Below are positions 1 to 7,680 of a stretch of 31,729 bases of DNA, in pieces. The position numbers and the translations under genes are program-made. The notes beneath the pieces are model-generated. The model was not told the DNA's origin, did no database searches, and worked only from the letters and a program-made list of their open reading frames with translations. Source of the stretch: DASZJY01 sp036260255 (GTDB lineage: Bacteria; Actinomycetota; Acidimicrobiia; Acidimicrobiales; AC-14); contig DATAAF010000068.1 in NCBI GenBank assembly GCA_036260255.1, forward strand, positions 1 to 31,729. Reading direction: 5' to 3'. Every line of letters begins with the position of its first letter. Position 1 is the first letter of the stretch.

Positions 1-204
1 GATCAGGTGGTCGTTGCGGGCGTCGTCGGGGGCCGACCAGTCGTAGTGGAGGTACTTGTCCACCAGCACGGCCATGAGGTCGGCCGCCGACATCGACGAC
101 GTGGGGTGGCCCGAGCTGGCCATCCCTGAGCAGCGCACGGCATCCACCCGCAGCTGCTGGCCGATCTCCTGCCAGCGTTCGATCTGCTCGCGCTCTGCTG
201 TCAC
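1..204 (-). CDS. tkt: Transketolase, N-terminal part (runs off the left edge)
   Basis: Only the first 68 codons are in the window. The translation contains SSGHPTSSMSAADLMAVL followed by a WSAPDDARNDHLI-like stretch. This is the N-terminal thiamine-diphosphate domain of transketolase, including the conserved GHP histidine. The enzyme moves two-carbon ketol units between sugar phosphates in the pentose phosphate pathway. The GTG at 202-204 is chosen because AGGAGG lies 8 bases upstream; an in-frame ATG at about 246 has no such site. It is the last visible gene of a minus-strand group that starts with an RsbW-like protein and a sigma factor. The family is clear; the remaining roughly 600 residues are outside the window. 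Confidence 0.88.
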   Translation of the reverse strand, partial: MTAEREQIERWQEIGQQLRVDAVRCSGMASSGHPTSSMSAADLMAVLVDKYLHYDWSAPDDARNDHLI

Positions 205-260
205 CGGTGCGGCCTCCTTGGTCCGGGCGCCCTCGACGGGGCCCATGCTAGAAGCGTCGT

Positions 261-479
261 TCAGCCCTCCCCTCCGGGCTCCTCGACGTCGTCGGCGTGG
301 TCGACCGCTCCGGGTGCGGGTGCCTGCGGCGGGCTCTCCGAGGGACTGGGCCACTCGCCACTTCCCTGGCGGACGCCGGGCCCGACGTTCTGCTGGCTGG
401 GCACGTCCACGCCGTCCTCGGTCTCGAGCGTCTCGGCGCGAACCGGCTTGGGCTGTTCCTCGGGGGCGAGATCGGTCAT
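261..479 (-). CDS. Small acidic proline-rich hypothetical protein (72 aa)
   Basis: I do not recognise this protein. The frame starts at the ATG at 477-479 (MTDLAPEEQPKPVRAETLE) and ends 56 bases before the transketolase start. The product is rich in Glu, Asp, Pro and Gly, with no membrane segment and no cysteine, and is probably disordered. It sits between the sigma factor stop (532) and transketolase, on the same strand. No clear ribosome binding site precedes the ATG, and the frame stays open upstream into the sigma gene. It could therefore be a chance open frame in GC-rich DNA. Confidence 0.4.
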   Translation of the reverse strand: MTDLAPEEQPKPVRAETLETEDGVDVPSQQNVGPGVRQGSGEWPSPSESPPQAPAPGAVDHADDVEEPGGEG

Positions 480-531
480 GGCGCCGTGTCTACCCGCGCC
501 CGAGAGGCGGCGAACCGGGGCGCCGTCGGGT

Positions 532-1461
532 TCAGGCCGAGAGCAGGTCGCGGACGCCGTGGCGGGCCGAGCGCCGCAGCTTGTTGATCGCCTTGACCTC
601 GACCTGGCGCACGCCCTCCCGGGTGAGCCCGAACCGCTCGCCCACCTCCTCGAGGGTGCGGGGCTTCCCCCGGTCGAGGCCGTAGCGCAGGCACAGGACC
701 TCTCGCTCGCGGGGCTCGAGCGTGTTGAGCAGGTCGGCCACCTGGGCGGGGAGCATGGACTCCATGACCACCTGGTCGGGGCTGGTGCCGGTGGGGTCCG
801 GCACGAGCTCACCCACCTCGACGTCGGAGTCGTTGAGCCGCTCGGACAGGGAGATCGGCTCGGCCAGGTAGGGCATGAGCTCGCTGACCTTCTTGGAGGG
901 CATCCCCAGCGCCTCGGCCACCTCGTCGGGCTTCGGGGGCCGGCCGAGGTGCACCTCCAGCGAGCTCGCCTGCATGCGGATGGCGAGGAGCTGGTCGCCG
1001 GCGTGGACGGGGAGCCGGATGGAGCGGCCGGTGTTGGCGATCCCTCGGGCGATCGTCTGGCGGATCCACCAGGTGGCGTAGGTCGAGAACTTGAAGCCGC
1101 GGCGGGGGTCGAAGCGCTCGACCGCGTGCATCAGCCCGAAGTTGCCCTCCTGGATCAGGTCGAGGAGCGTGAGGCCCGAGGCCTGGTACTTCTTGGCGAT
1201 GGAGACGACGAGGCGGAGGTTGGCCCGCACGAACCGGCGAGCGGCCTCCTCGCCGGCCCGCACCTTCCGCTCGAGCTCGCCCCGGCGATCGGGCGGCACC
1301 CGTCCACGGGCCAGCTCGGCGGCGGCCTGGCGCCCCGCTCGAGCCAGCTCACCGAGGCGGACCTCCTCGGACCTGCTCAGGAGCGAGTGCTTGCCGATGT
1401 CGTTCAGGTACAGCTGGAGGAGGTCCTCGTCGTCCCCGCCCTGCCCCCCCCGCTTCGCCAC
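532..1461 (-). CDS. RpoD-like sigma-70 factor, short (309 aa)
   Basis: Directs RNA polymerase to promoters. Seen in order: region 1.2 (DLLQLYLNDIGKHSLLSRSE), region 2 with NLRLVVSIAKKY, DLIQEGNFGLMHAVERFD and FSTYATWWIRQTI, region 3, and region 4 with LEPREREVLCLRYGL and the helix-turn-helix TLEEVGERFGLTREGVRQVE. The acidic region 1.1 of the housekeeping factor is missing. At 309 residues it matches the short group 2 type (SigB/HrdD-like) better than the principal sigma, but the two cannot be separated from sequence alone. The GTG at 1459-1461 follows an AGAGGAGG site. It lies 32 bases after an RsbW-type ATPase gene on the same strand, which suggests shared control. Confidence 0.93.
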   Translation of the reverse strand: MAKRGGQGGDDEDLLQLYLNDIGKHSLLSRSEEVRLGELARAGRQAAAELARGRVPPDRRGELERKVRAGEEAARRFVRANLRLVVSIAKKYQASGLTLLDLIQEGNFGLMHAVERFDPRRGFKFSTYATWWIRQTIARGIANTGRSIRLPVHAGDQLLAIRMQASSLEVHLGRPPKPDEVAEALGMPSKKVSELMPYLAEPISLSERLNDSDVEVGELVPDPTGTSPDQVVMESMLPAQVADLLNTLEPREREVLCLRYGLDRGKPRTLEEVGERFGLTREGVRQVEVKAINKLRRSARHGVRDLLSA

Positions 1462-1493
1462 CGACGGCCTCCTCTAGCAGCGGAAGATCCAAC

Positions 1494-1958
1494 TTAGCAA
1501 AGCAGCTCGGACTTCGGCCGGCGGCCGCGGTCCAGCGCTTCGGTGGTCGTCCCCGGCCGGTCGAACCTCATCACCAGGGCCACCCCGTCGTCGTGGTAGC
1601 GCACGTCGACCGCCGTCGCCAGCTGGCTGATGAGCCAGACACCTCGCCCCCGCTCCGACATCGGGTCGGGCGGGCGGTGGACGAAGCGGTCGAGGTCGAA
1701 CCCCGGTCCCCGGTCCCACACCTGCAGCACGAGCGAGGAGTCGTCGATGCAGGCCTCCGCCCGGACCGCCCCGCCGGCGTGGCGCTGGGAGTTGACCAAC
1801 GCCTCGTGGAGGGCGAGGACGACGTCCTCGGCGCCGTCCGTCCAGGCGTGGCGGCCGAGCAGCAGCTCGACCTCCCGCCGCGCCCGGGCGGGGCGTACCG
1901 AGAGGGCGAAGGTCTGAGGGTGACCCGAAGACAATGACGGTTTCCTCACGAGTGTCAC
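1494..1958 (-). CDS. RsbW/anti-sigma type histidine-kinase-like ATPase
   Basis: A 154-residue single-domain GHKL ATPase. The ATP-binding boxes are visible: the N box HEALVNSQRHA (residues 51-61), the G1 box WDRGPGFD (81-88) and the glycine-rich G2 box SERGRGVWLI (101-110). Stand-alone proteins of this type are anti-sigma factors/serine kinases (RsbW, SpoIIAB) or related regulators in actinobacteria. There is no sensor or membrane part. It is immediately upstream of a sigma factor gene on the same strand, which fits a regulator-target pair. However, classic RsbW partners are SigB/SigF types, not RpoD-like factors. The start is a GTG; a second in-frame GTG lies three codons later. Confidence 0.8.
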   Translation of the reverse strand: MTLVRKPSLSSGHPQTFALSVRPARARREVELLLGRHAWTDGAEDVVLALHEALVNSQRHAGGAVRAEACIDDSSLVLQVWDRGPGFDLDRFVHRPPDPMSERGRGVWLISQLATAVDVRYHDDGVALVMRFDRPGTTTEALDRGRRPKSELLC

Positions 1959-2039
1959 ACCAAAACATGGATAGTTTCCCCAACGCCCGCCGGAGAAAAC
2001 CGTCCCGGCGTGATCGGCGTCACTCGGCGAGGTGCTCGG

Positions 2040-3107
2040 TCACGCCTTGAAGACGGCGGCCAGTTCCTCGGGGACGGCCGTCTCCAACTGGCTGTAGGTG
2101 CACGACCGGGGGTCGCGGTCGGGCCGCCAGCGCAGGAACTGGGTGGCGTGGCGGAACCGGTTCCCCTGGAGGTGGTCGAACGCCACCTCGGCCACCCGCT
2201 CCGGGCGCAGCGGCTCCCAGGACAGGTCGCGCTTGGCGTTCCAGCGGCTGGGGCCGCCCGGCATGCGGCCGGCCCAGCTCTCCTCGGGCGCCGTCCATCC
2301 CGCCCAGGGATGGCCCTCGAGGGCTTCCTCCCGCAGGGGGGCGAGCTCGTCGACCAGCTCCCTCCGCCGGGCCATGCTGAACGCCGCCGCCACCCCCACG
2401 TGGTGGAGCGTGCCCTGGTCGTCGTAGAGGCCGAGGAGGAGCGACCCGATGACGCCGCCGCTCTTGTGCCAGCGGAACCCCGCGACCACGCAGTCGGCGG
2501 TGCGCTGGTGCTTCACCTTCAGCATCACCCGCTCGTTCTCCCGGTAGGGAAGGTCGACGCGCTTGGCCACCACACCGTCCAGGCCGGCCCCCTCGAAGCG
2601 GTCGAACCACTCGGCGGCCACCGCGGGGTCGTCGGTCGCGGGCGTGAGGTGGACCGGCGGTCGGGCGCCCGCCAGCGCCCGCTCGAGGAGGGCACGGCGC
2701 TCGGCGAACGGTCGCTCCCGCAGGTCGTCGTCGCCCAGGCCGAGCAGGTCGAAGGCGACGAACGACGACGGCGTCTCCCGGGCGAGGAGCCGGATGCGCG
2801 ACTCGGCGGGATGGATGCGCTGGAGCAGGGCCTCGAAGTCCAGGCCCCGGTCGGTGGTGATGACCACCTCGCCGTCCACCACGCACCGCTCGGGCAGGGT
2901 GGCCCGGATGGGGTCGGCCAGCTCCGGGAAGTAGCGCGTGAGCGGCCGCTCGTTGCGGCTGCCCAGCTCGACCTCGTCGCGGTCGCGGAAGACGATGCAG
3001 CGGAAGCCGTCCCACTTGGGCTCGTACACCAGCCCGTCCTCCCTGGGCAGTTCGCGGGAGAGCTTGGCCAGCATCGGCCTCACGGGCGGCATGACGGGGA
3101 GCTTCAT
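2040..3107 (-). CDS. ligC: ATP-dependent DNA ligase, LigC type
   Basis: Seals nicks in DNA using ATP through a lysine-AMP intermediate. The 355-residue product closely resembles mycobacterial LigC in length and sequence. It has motif I EPKWDGFR with the adenylated lysine at K31, LGSRNERPLTRYFPEL, VVDGEVVI, motif III SFVAFDLLGL, motif IV DGVVAKR and motif V VMLKVKHQRTADCVV, then an OB-fold. The start MKLPVMPPVRPML matches the family N-terminus and is preferred over an in-frame GTG at 3194. A CACAAT box 6 bases before the ATG would allow a leaderless message. LigC enzymes act in minor repair roles beside the NAD-dependent LigA. It is divergent from treY. Confidence 0.92.
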   Translation of the reverse strand: MKLPVMPPVRPMLAKLSRELPREDGLVYEPKWDGFRCIVFRDRDEVELGSRNERPLTRYFPELADPIRATLPERCVVDGEVVITTDRGLDFEALLQRIHPAESRIRLLARETPSSFVAFDLLGLGDDDLRERPFAERRALLERALAGARPPVHLTPATDDPAVAAEWFDRFEGAGLDGVVAKRVDLPYRENERVMLKVKHQRTADCVVAGFRWHKSGGVIGSLLLGLYDDQGTLHHVGVAAAFSMARRRELVDELAPLREEALEGHPWAGWTAPEESWAGRMPGGPSRWNAKRDLSWEPLRPERVAEVAFDHLQGNRFRHATQFLRWRPDRDPRSCTYSQLETAVPEELAAVFKA

Positions 3108-3113
3108 GGGGCC

Positions 3114-3119
3114 ATTGTG
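3114..3119 (-). promoter_or_regulatory. Possible -10 box (CACAAT) for ligC
   Basis: On the minus strand CACAAT ends 6 bases before the ligC ATG. The spacing matches the TANNNT boxes seen before other genes in this window, but the first base is not T, so the call is weak. Confidence 0.35.
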
Positions 3120-3198
3120 CTCCCCCGGGCACCGCTCGGTGTTTCCGAAAGGGGGGCTCCCCGCTCCGGCCCGGTGTCGAGACGGCGCGCTCACCTGG

Positions 3199-3250
3199 AC
3201 CGGTCGGCGAGATGGCTCCTTTGGAGCCGCTTGGCCGATCAGTTCGCCCA
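3199..3250 (+). repeat. Conserved intergenic element, copy 1
   Basis: This 52-base stretch aligns without gaps to 12667-12718 with about 37 identities, including 11 of 11 over TGGCCGATCAG (3232-3242) and 7 of 7 over TGGCTCC. It lies in the ligC/treY divergent region just upstream of the predicted treY promoter. It contains a perfect short hairpin (GGCTCC TTT GGAGCC, 3214-3228) that is only partly kept in copy 2. Confidence 0.55.
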
Positions 3251-3271
3251 GGTCGCTCCGGTGGCGGCGGG

Positions 3272-3277
3272 TAGGGT
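3272..3277 (+). promoter_or_regulatory. -10 box (TAGGGT) of a leaderless treY message
   Basis: TAGGGT ends 6 bases before the treY ATG, and no ribosome binding site lies between. This puts the expected transcription start at or next to the start codon. Confidence 0.6.
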
Positions 3278-3283
3278 CCTTCG

Positions 3284-5932
3284 ATGGCGCCTCGGGCGAC
3301 GTACCGCGTGCAGCTGCACGCCGGCTTCGGGTTCGACGACGTGGCCGCCATCGCCCCCTATCTGGCCGAGCTCGGGGTGAGCCACGTCTACTGCTCGCCC
3401 TACCTGCAGGCGGCGGCCGGGAGCACCCACGGGTACGACGTCGTCGACCACCGCCGTCTCAACCACGAGCTCGGCGGCGACGAGGCCCACGAGCGCATGT
3501 GCCGGGCGCTGGCCGCCGCCGGCCTGTCGCAGGTGCTGGACATCGTCCCGAACCACATGGCGGCAGCCGGGCGGGAGAACGCCTGGTGGTGGGACGTGCT
3601 CGAGAACGGGCCCTCGAGCCGCTACGCCGCCGCCTTCGACATCGACTGGCCGGCGGCGGAGGAGGGCGGCGGGGGGCGCCTCGTGCTCCCGATCCTCGGC
3701 GACCATTACGGGCGGCTCCTGGAGGCGGGCGAGCTGTGGCTGACCCGCGAGGGGGGCACCTTCGCGGTGCGGTACTACGACCATGCCGCGCCGATCTCGC
3801 CCCGCACCGTCGACGGCCTGCTCGGGCGGGCCGCCGACCAGTGCGGGTCCGACGAGCTGGCCACCATCGCCACCGCCCTCGGCCGGCTGCCGCCGGCGTC
3901 GGCCACCGACCGGGCCAGCGTCCGGGAGCGCCATCGCGACAAGGAGGTCCTCTGCCAGCTGCTGGCCCGCCTGCTGCGCGAGCAGCCCGAGGCGGCCGCC
4001 GCGGTCGACGGGCTGGTGGCGGCGACGAACGCCGACGCCGACGCCCTCGACGCCCTCCTCGCCCGCCAGGTCTACCGGCTGGCCTACTGGCGGGTGGCCA
4101 CCCAGGAGCTCGACTACCGGCGCTTCTTCGACATCCCGACGCTGGTGGCCCTGCGCCAGGAGGTGCCTCACGTGTTCGAGGAGACCCACGAGCTGGTGCT
4201 GCGGCTGGTGCACGAGGGCGCGGTCACGGGGCTGCGGGTCGACCATCCCGACGGGTTGCGCGACCCGGAGGGCTACCTGCAGCGCCTGTTCGAGGCCAGC
4301 GGGGGCACATGGCTCGTCGTCGAGAAGATCCTCGAGCCCGGGGAGGAGCTGCCGGGGACCTGGCCGGTGGCGGGCACGACCGGGTACGACTTCCTCAACC
4401 TGGTGGGCGGTCTCTTCGTCGACCCGGCGGGAGAGGAGCCGCTCACCGAGCTGCACGCCCGCTTCACGGGGGCCGCCGAGGACTACCCCGACGTCGTCCG
4501 CCAGAAGAAGCACCTGGTCATGCGCCACTCGCTGGCGGCCGACCTCACCCGGCTCACCGACCTGGCCGCGGTGGTCTGCGAGCGGCACCGCCGCTACCGC
4601 GACTACACGCGCACCGAGCTCCGCCAGGCGCTGGCCGAGCTGGTCGCCTCGTTCCCGGTGTACCGCACGTACCTTGCGCCCGGCCGCCCGGCGACGGACG
4701 CCGACGTGGCGACGGTCGCCTTCGCCGTCGAGACGGCCAAGGACCGCCGCCCCGACCTCGACCCCGATCTCTTCACGTTCCTGGGCGACGTGCTGCTCCT
4801 CCGCAGACCCGGCGACGTGGAGACGGAGCTCGCCGTGCGGTTCCAACAGCTCACCGGGCCGGTCATGGCCAAGGGGGCGGAGGACACCGCTTTCTACTGC
4901 TACCGCCGCCTGGTGTCGCTCAACGAGGTGGGGGGCGACCCCGGGCGGTTCGGGAGGACGGCGGAGGAGCTGCACCGGGCCAACCGCCGGGCGGCCGAGG
5001 CGTGGCCGAGCACCCTGCTCACCCTCTCGACGCACGACACCAAGCGCAGCGGCGACGCGCGGGCCCGCATCGGCCTCCTCTCCGAGATCCCCGACCAGTG
5101 GGCGCTGGCCGTGCGCCGGTGGTCGACGATCAACGAGCAGCACAAGCGCGACGGCCTGCCCGACCGGGGCGCGGAGTACCTCCTGTACCAGACGCTGGTG
5201 GGCGCCTGGCCGCTGCCGAGCGACCGGGCGGTGGCCTACCTCGAGAAGGCGGCCAAGGAGGCCAAGGAGCACACCTCCTGGATCGACCCCGACCCCGGCT
5301 ACGACGACGCCCTGCGCGGATTCGTCGAGGCGGCCCTCGCCGACGAGCGGTTCGGGGCCGACCTGGCCTCGTTCGTGGCGCCGCTGGTCGAGCCCGGCCG
5401 GGTGACCTCTCTGGCCCAGACCCTGCTGACGTTCACCTCGCCGGGCGTCCCCGACCTCTACCAGGGCACCGAGCTGTGGGACCTCAGCCTGGTCGATCCC
5501 GACAACCGCCGCCCGGTCGACTACGACGAGCGCCGCGGCCTCCTCGCCAAGGTGAGCCAGGCGTCGGCGGCCGACGCGCTGGCCCTCTCCGACGAGGGCG
5601 CGCCCAAGCTGTGGCTCGTGTACCGGGCGCTCGAGGTGCGGCGCTCGCACGCGGCCGCCTTCGCCCCCGGTTCGGGGTACGAGCCGCTGGCCGCCGAAGG
5701 CGAGAAGGCGGCCCACGTGGTGGCCTACGCCAGGGGCACGGAGGCGGCGCGAGTGGCGGTCGTGCTCCCCCGGCTGGTCCTGGGCCTCGGCCGCGAGTGG
5801 GGCGACACCACGGTGGCCCTGCCCGAGGGGCGGTGGACCGACGTCCTCGGAGGCGCCGAGGTGGGCGGCGGGCCGGCCCGGGTGGGCGAGCTGCTGTCGC
5901 GCTACCCGGTGGCCCTGCTCGTGGCCGGCTGA
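3284..5932 (+). CDS. treY: Malto-oligosyltrehalose synthase
   Basis: Converts the reducing-end glucose of maltodextrins into a terminal trehalose unit by internal transglycosylation. The 882-residue product is a GH13 enzyme. It opens with ATYRVQLHAGFGFDDVAAI and SHVYCSPYLQAAAGSTHGYDVVD, typical of TreY. The likely catalytic residues are D320 (GLRVDHPDGL), E347 (WLVVEKILEPGE) and D585 (LSTHDTKRSGD). It retains the TreY C-terminal motif GVPDLYQGTELWDLSLVDPDNRRPVD. The length is slightly above the usual 700-850. It is followed 2 bases later by treZ, so the pair forms the TreY-TreZ trehalose pathway. No glycogen-debranching treX/glgX gene is present in the window. Confidence 0.96.
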   Translation: MAPRATYRVQLHAGFGFDDVAAIAPYLAELGVSHVYCSPYLQAAAGSTHGYDVVDHRRLNHELGGDEAHERMCRALAAAGLSQVLDIVPNHMAAAGRENAWWWDVLENGPSSRYAAAFDIDWPAAEEGGGGRLVLPILGDHYGRLLEAGELWLTREGGTFAVRYYDHAAPISPRTVDGLLGRAADQCGSDELATIATALGRLPPASATDRASVRERHRDKEVLCQLLARLLREQPEAAAAVDGLVAATNADADALDALLARQVYRLAYWRVATQELDYRRFFDIPTLVALRQEVPHVFEETHELVLRLVHEGAVTGLRVDHPDGLRDPEGYLQRLFEASGGTWLVVEKILEPGEELPGTWPVAGTTGYDFLNLVGGLFVDPAGEEPLTELHARFTGAAEDYPDVVRQKKHLVMRHSLAADLTRLTDLAAVVCERHRRYRDYTRTELRQALAELVASFPVYRTYLAPGRPATDADVATVAFAVETAKDRRPDLDPDLFTFLGDVLLLRRPGDVETELAVRFQQLTGPVMAKGAEDTAFYCYRRLVSLNEVGGDPGRFGRTAEELHRANRRAAEAWPSTLLTLSTHDTKRSGDARARIGLLSEIPDQWALAVRRWSTINEQHKRDGLPDRGAEYLLYQTLVGAWPLPSDRAVAYLEKAAKEAKEHTSWIDPDPGYDDALRGFVEAALADERFGADLASFVAPLVEPGRVTSLAQTLLTFTSPGVPDLYQGTELWDLSLVDPDNRRPVDYDERRGLLAKVSQASAADALALSDEGAPKLWLVYRALEVRRSHAAAFAPGSGYEPLAAEGEKAAHVVAYARGTEAARVAVVLPRLVLGLGREWGDTTVALPEGRWTDVLGGAEVGGGPARVGELLSRYPVALLVAG

Positions 5933-5934
5933 CG

Positions 5935-7614
5935 GTGCGGTTCGAGGTGTGGGCGCCGCGCGCCCGGGATGTCGCCCTCGTGCTGGGCGAGGGCGACCGG
6001 CGGGTCCCCATGGCAGGCCCCGACGAGGGGGGCACCTTCGCCGCCGAGGTCGAGGTCCCGGCGGGGGCGGACTACGCCTTCTCCCTCGACGGCGGCCCCG
6101 CCCGTCCCGACCCCCGGTCCCCCTGGCAGCCGTCGGGGGTGCACGGCCCGTCGCGCCTCGTCGACCACGCCGCCTTCAGGTGGACGGACCGGGGATGGGT
6201 GCCGCCGCCGCTGGCGGAGAGCGTCGTCTACGAGCTGCACGTGGGCACGTTCTCGCCCGAAGGGACCTTCGACGGCGCCGCCGCCCGCCTCGACCACCTG
6301 GTCGAGCTAGGAGTGGGCGCGGTCGAGGTCATGCCCGTCGCCGAGTTCCCGGGGCGGCGGGGGTGGGGCTATGACGGGGTCGACCTGTGGGCGCCCCACT
6401 CGGCCTACGGCGGGCCCGAGGGGTTCAAGCGCCTGGTCGACGCCTGCCACGGCCGCGGCCTGGCCGTCGTCCTCGACGTCGTCTACAACCACCTGGGCCC
6501 GGACGGGAACTACCTGCGGGAGTTCGGGCCCTACTTCACCGACCGCTACGCCACCCCGTGGGGAGAGGCGGTGAACTTCGACGGCCCCGACAGCGACCCG
6601 GTGCGGGCGTTCGTGGTGGACAACGCCTGCATGTGGGTGCGCGACTACCACGTCGACGGCCTCCGCCTCGACGCCGTGCACGCCATCGTCGACACCTCCG
6701 CCATCCACATCGTCGAGGAGATCGCCGCCGCCGTGCATGCGCTCGCCGACGGTGTCGGGCGGCCGGCGTGGGTGGTGGCCGAGAGCGACCTGAACGATCC
6801 GCGGGTGGTGCGCCCGGCGGAGCGGGGGGGCTACGCGTGCGACGCCCAATGGAGCGACGACTTCCACCACGCCCTGCACGCGGTGCTGACGGGCGAGCGG
6901 GACGGGTACTACGCCGACTTCGGGTCGCTCGCCCAGCTGGCCAAGGCCCTGCGCCAGGCCTGGGTGTACGACGGCTGCCACTCGGGCTACCGGCGGCGCC
7001 GCCACGGCCGCCCTCCGGCGGGGCTCGCCGGCACCGCCTTCTTCGGGTACCTCCAGAACCACGACCAGGTCGGCAACCGGGCGGCCGGCGAGCGGTCGAG
7101 CGCGCTCATGAGCACGGGGCGGCTCAAGATCGGCGCCGCCGTCGTCCTGTGCGCGCCGTTCGTGCCCATGCTGTTCCAGGGCGAGGAGTGGGGAGCGTCG
7201 ACCCCGTTCCAGTACTTCACCGACCACCGCGACGCCGAGCTGGGCCGGGCGGTCAGCGAGGGCCGGCGGCGGGAGTTCGCCGCCTTCGGCTGGCAGCCCG
7301 AGGACGTCCCCGACCCGCAGGACCCGGCCACCTTCGAGCGCTCCAGGCTCGACTGGGACGAGCGCCGGCGGCCTCCCCACGACGAGGTGCTCGAGTGGCA
7401 CCGCCACCTCGTCGCCCTGCGCCGCGAGGTCCCCGCCCTCGCCACCGAGGGGTTGGGTCCGGTCGACGTCCGCTACGACGAGGACGCCCGTTGGCTCGTC
7501 CTCGAGCGCGGCCCCCTGTCGGTGGTGTGCAACCTCGCCTCTCACGAGCAGGCCATCCCCGTCGCCGAGGGCAGCGTCACCGTCCCTCCCGACAACGTGG
7601 TGATCCTGGGCTGA
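5935..7614 (+). CDS. treZ: Malto-oligosyltrehalose trehalohydrolase
   Basis: Releases free trehalose from the product of TreY. The 559-residue protein begins VRFEVWAPRARDVALVL, the N-terminal carbohydrate-binding domain of the family, and continues into a GH13 barrel (ESVVYELHVGTFSPEGTFDG, GWGYDGVDLWAPHSAYGGPE). The expected catalytic residues are D246 (GLRLDAVHAI), E283 (VVAESDLNDPR) and D377 (LQNHDQVGNR). The family signature MLFQGEEWGASTPFQYFTDH is present. The GTG at 5935, two bases after the treY stop, gives the usual N-terminus. The reading frame stays open far upstream on this strand, but that part is a shadow of treY. Confidence 0.96.
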   Translation: MRFEVWAPRARDVALVLGEGDRRVPMAGPDEGGTFAAEVEVPAGADYAFSLDGGPARPDPRSPWQPSGVHGPSRLVDHAAFRWTDRGWVPPPLAESVVYELHVGTFSPEGTFDGAAARLDHLVELGVGAVEVMPVAEFPGRRGWGYDGVDLWAPHSAYGGPEGFKRLVDACHGRGLAVVLDVVYNHLGPDGNYLREFGPYFTDRYATPWGEAVNFDGPDSDPVRAFVVDNACMWVRDYHVDGLRLDAVHAIVDTSAIHIVEEIAAAVHALADGVGRPAWVVAESDLNDPRVVRPAERGGYACDAQWSDDFHHALHAVLTGERDGYYADFGSLAQLAKALRQAWVYDGCHSGYRRRRHGRPPAGLAGTAFFGYLQNHDQVGNRAAGERSSALMSTGRLKIGAAVVLCAPFVPMLFQGEEWGASTPFQYFTDHRDAELGRAVSEGRRREFAAFGWQPEDVPDPQDPATFERSRLDWDERRRPPHDEVLEWHRHLVALRREVPALATEGLGPVDVRYDEDARWLVLERGPLSVVCNLASHEQAIPVAEGSVTVPPDNVVILG

Positions 7615-7680
7615 CCCGCCATGCCGCAATTGGGTGACGAAAGTGGTTGGCTTTCAAACCCTCAGCGCGCCAGAAGCGGC

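Noticed and set aside
2938..5934. Very long open frame on the plus strand running into treZ
   Set aside because: It is Arg/Pro/Gly-rich out-of-frame translation of treY in GC-rich DNA; only the part from 5935 matches a protein family.
7637..7653. GAAAG/CTTTC hairpin between treZ and the PHP gene as terminator
   Set aside because: A stem of five mostly A/T pairs with no T-run is too weak; no convincing terminator was found in this convergent gap.
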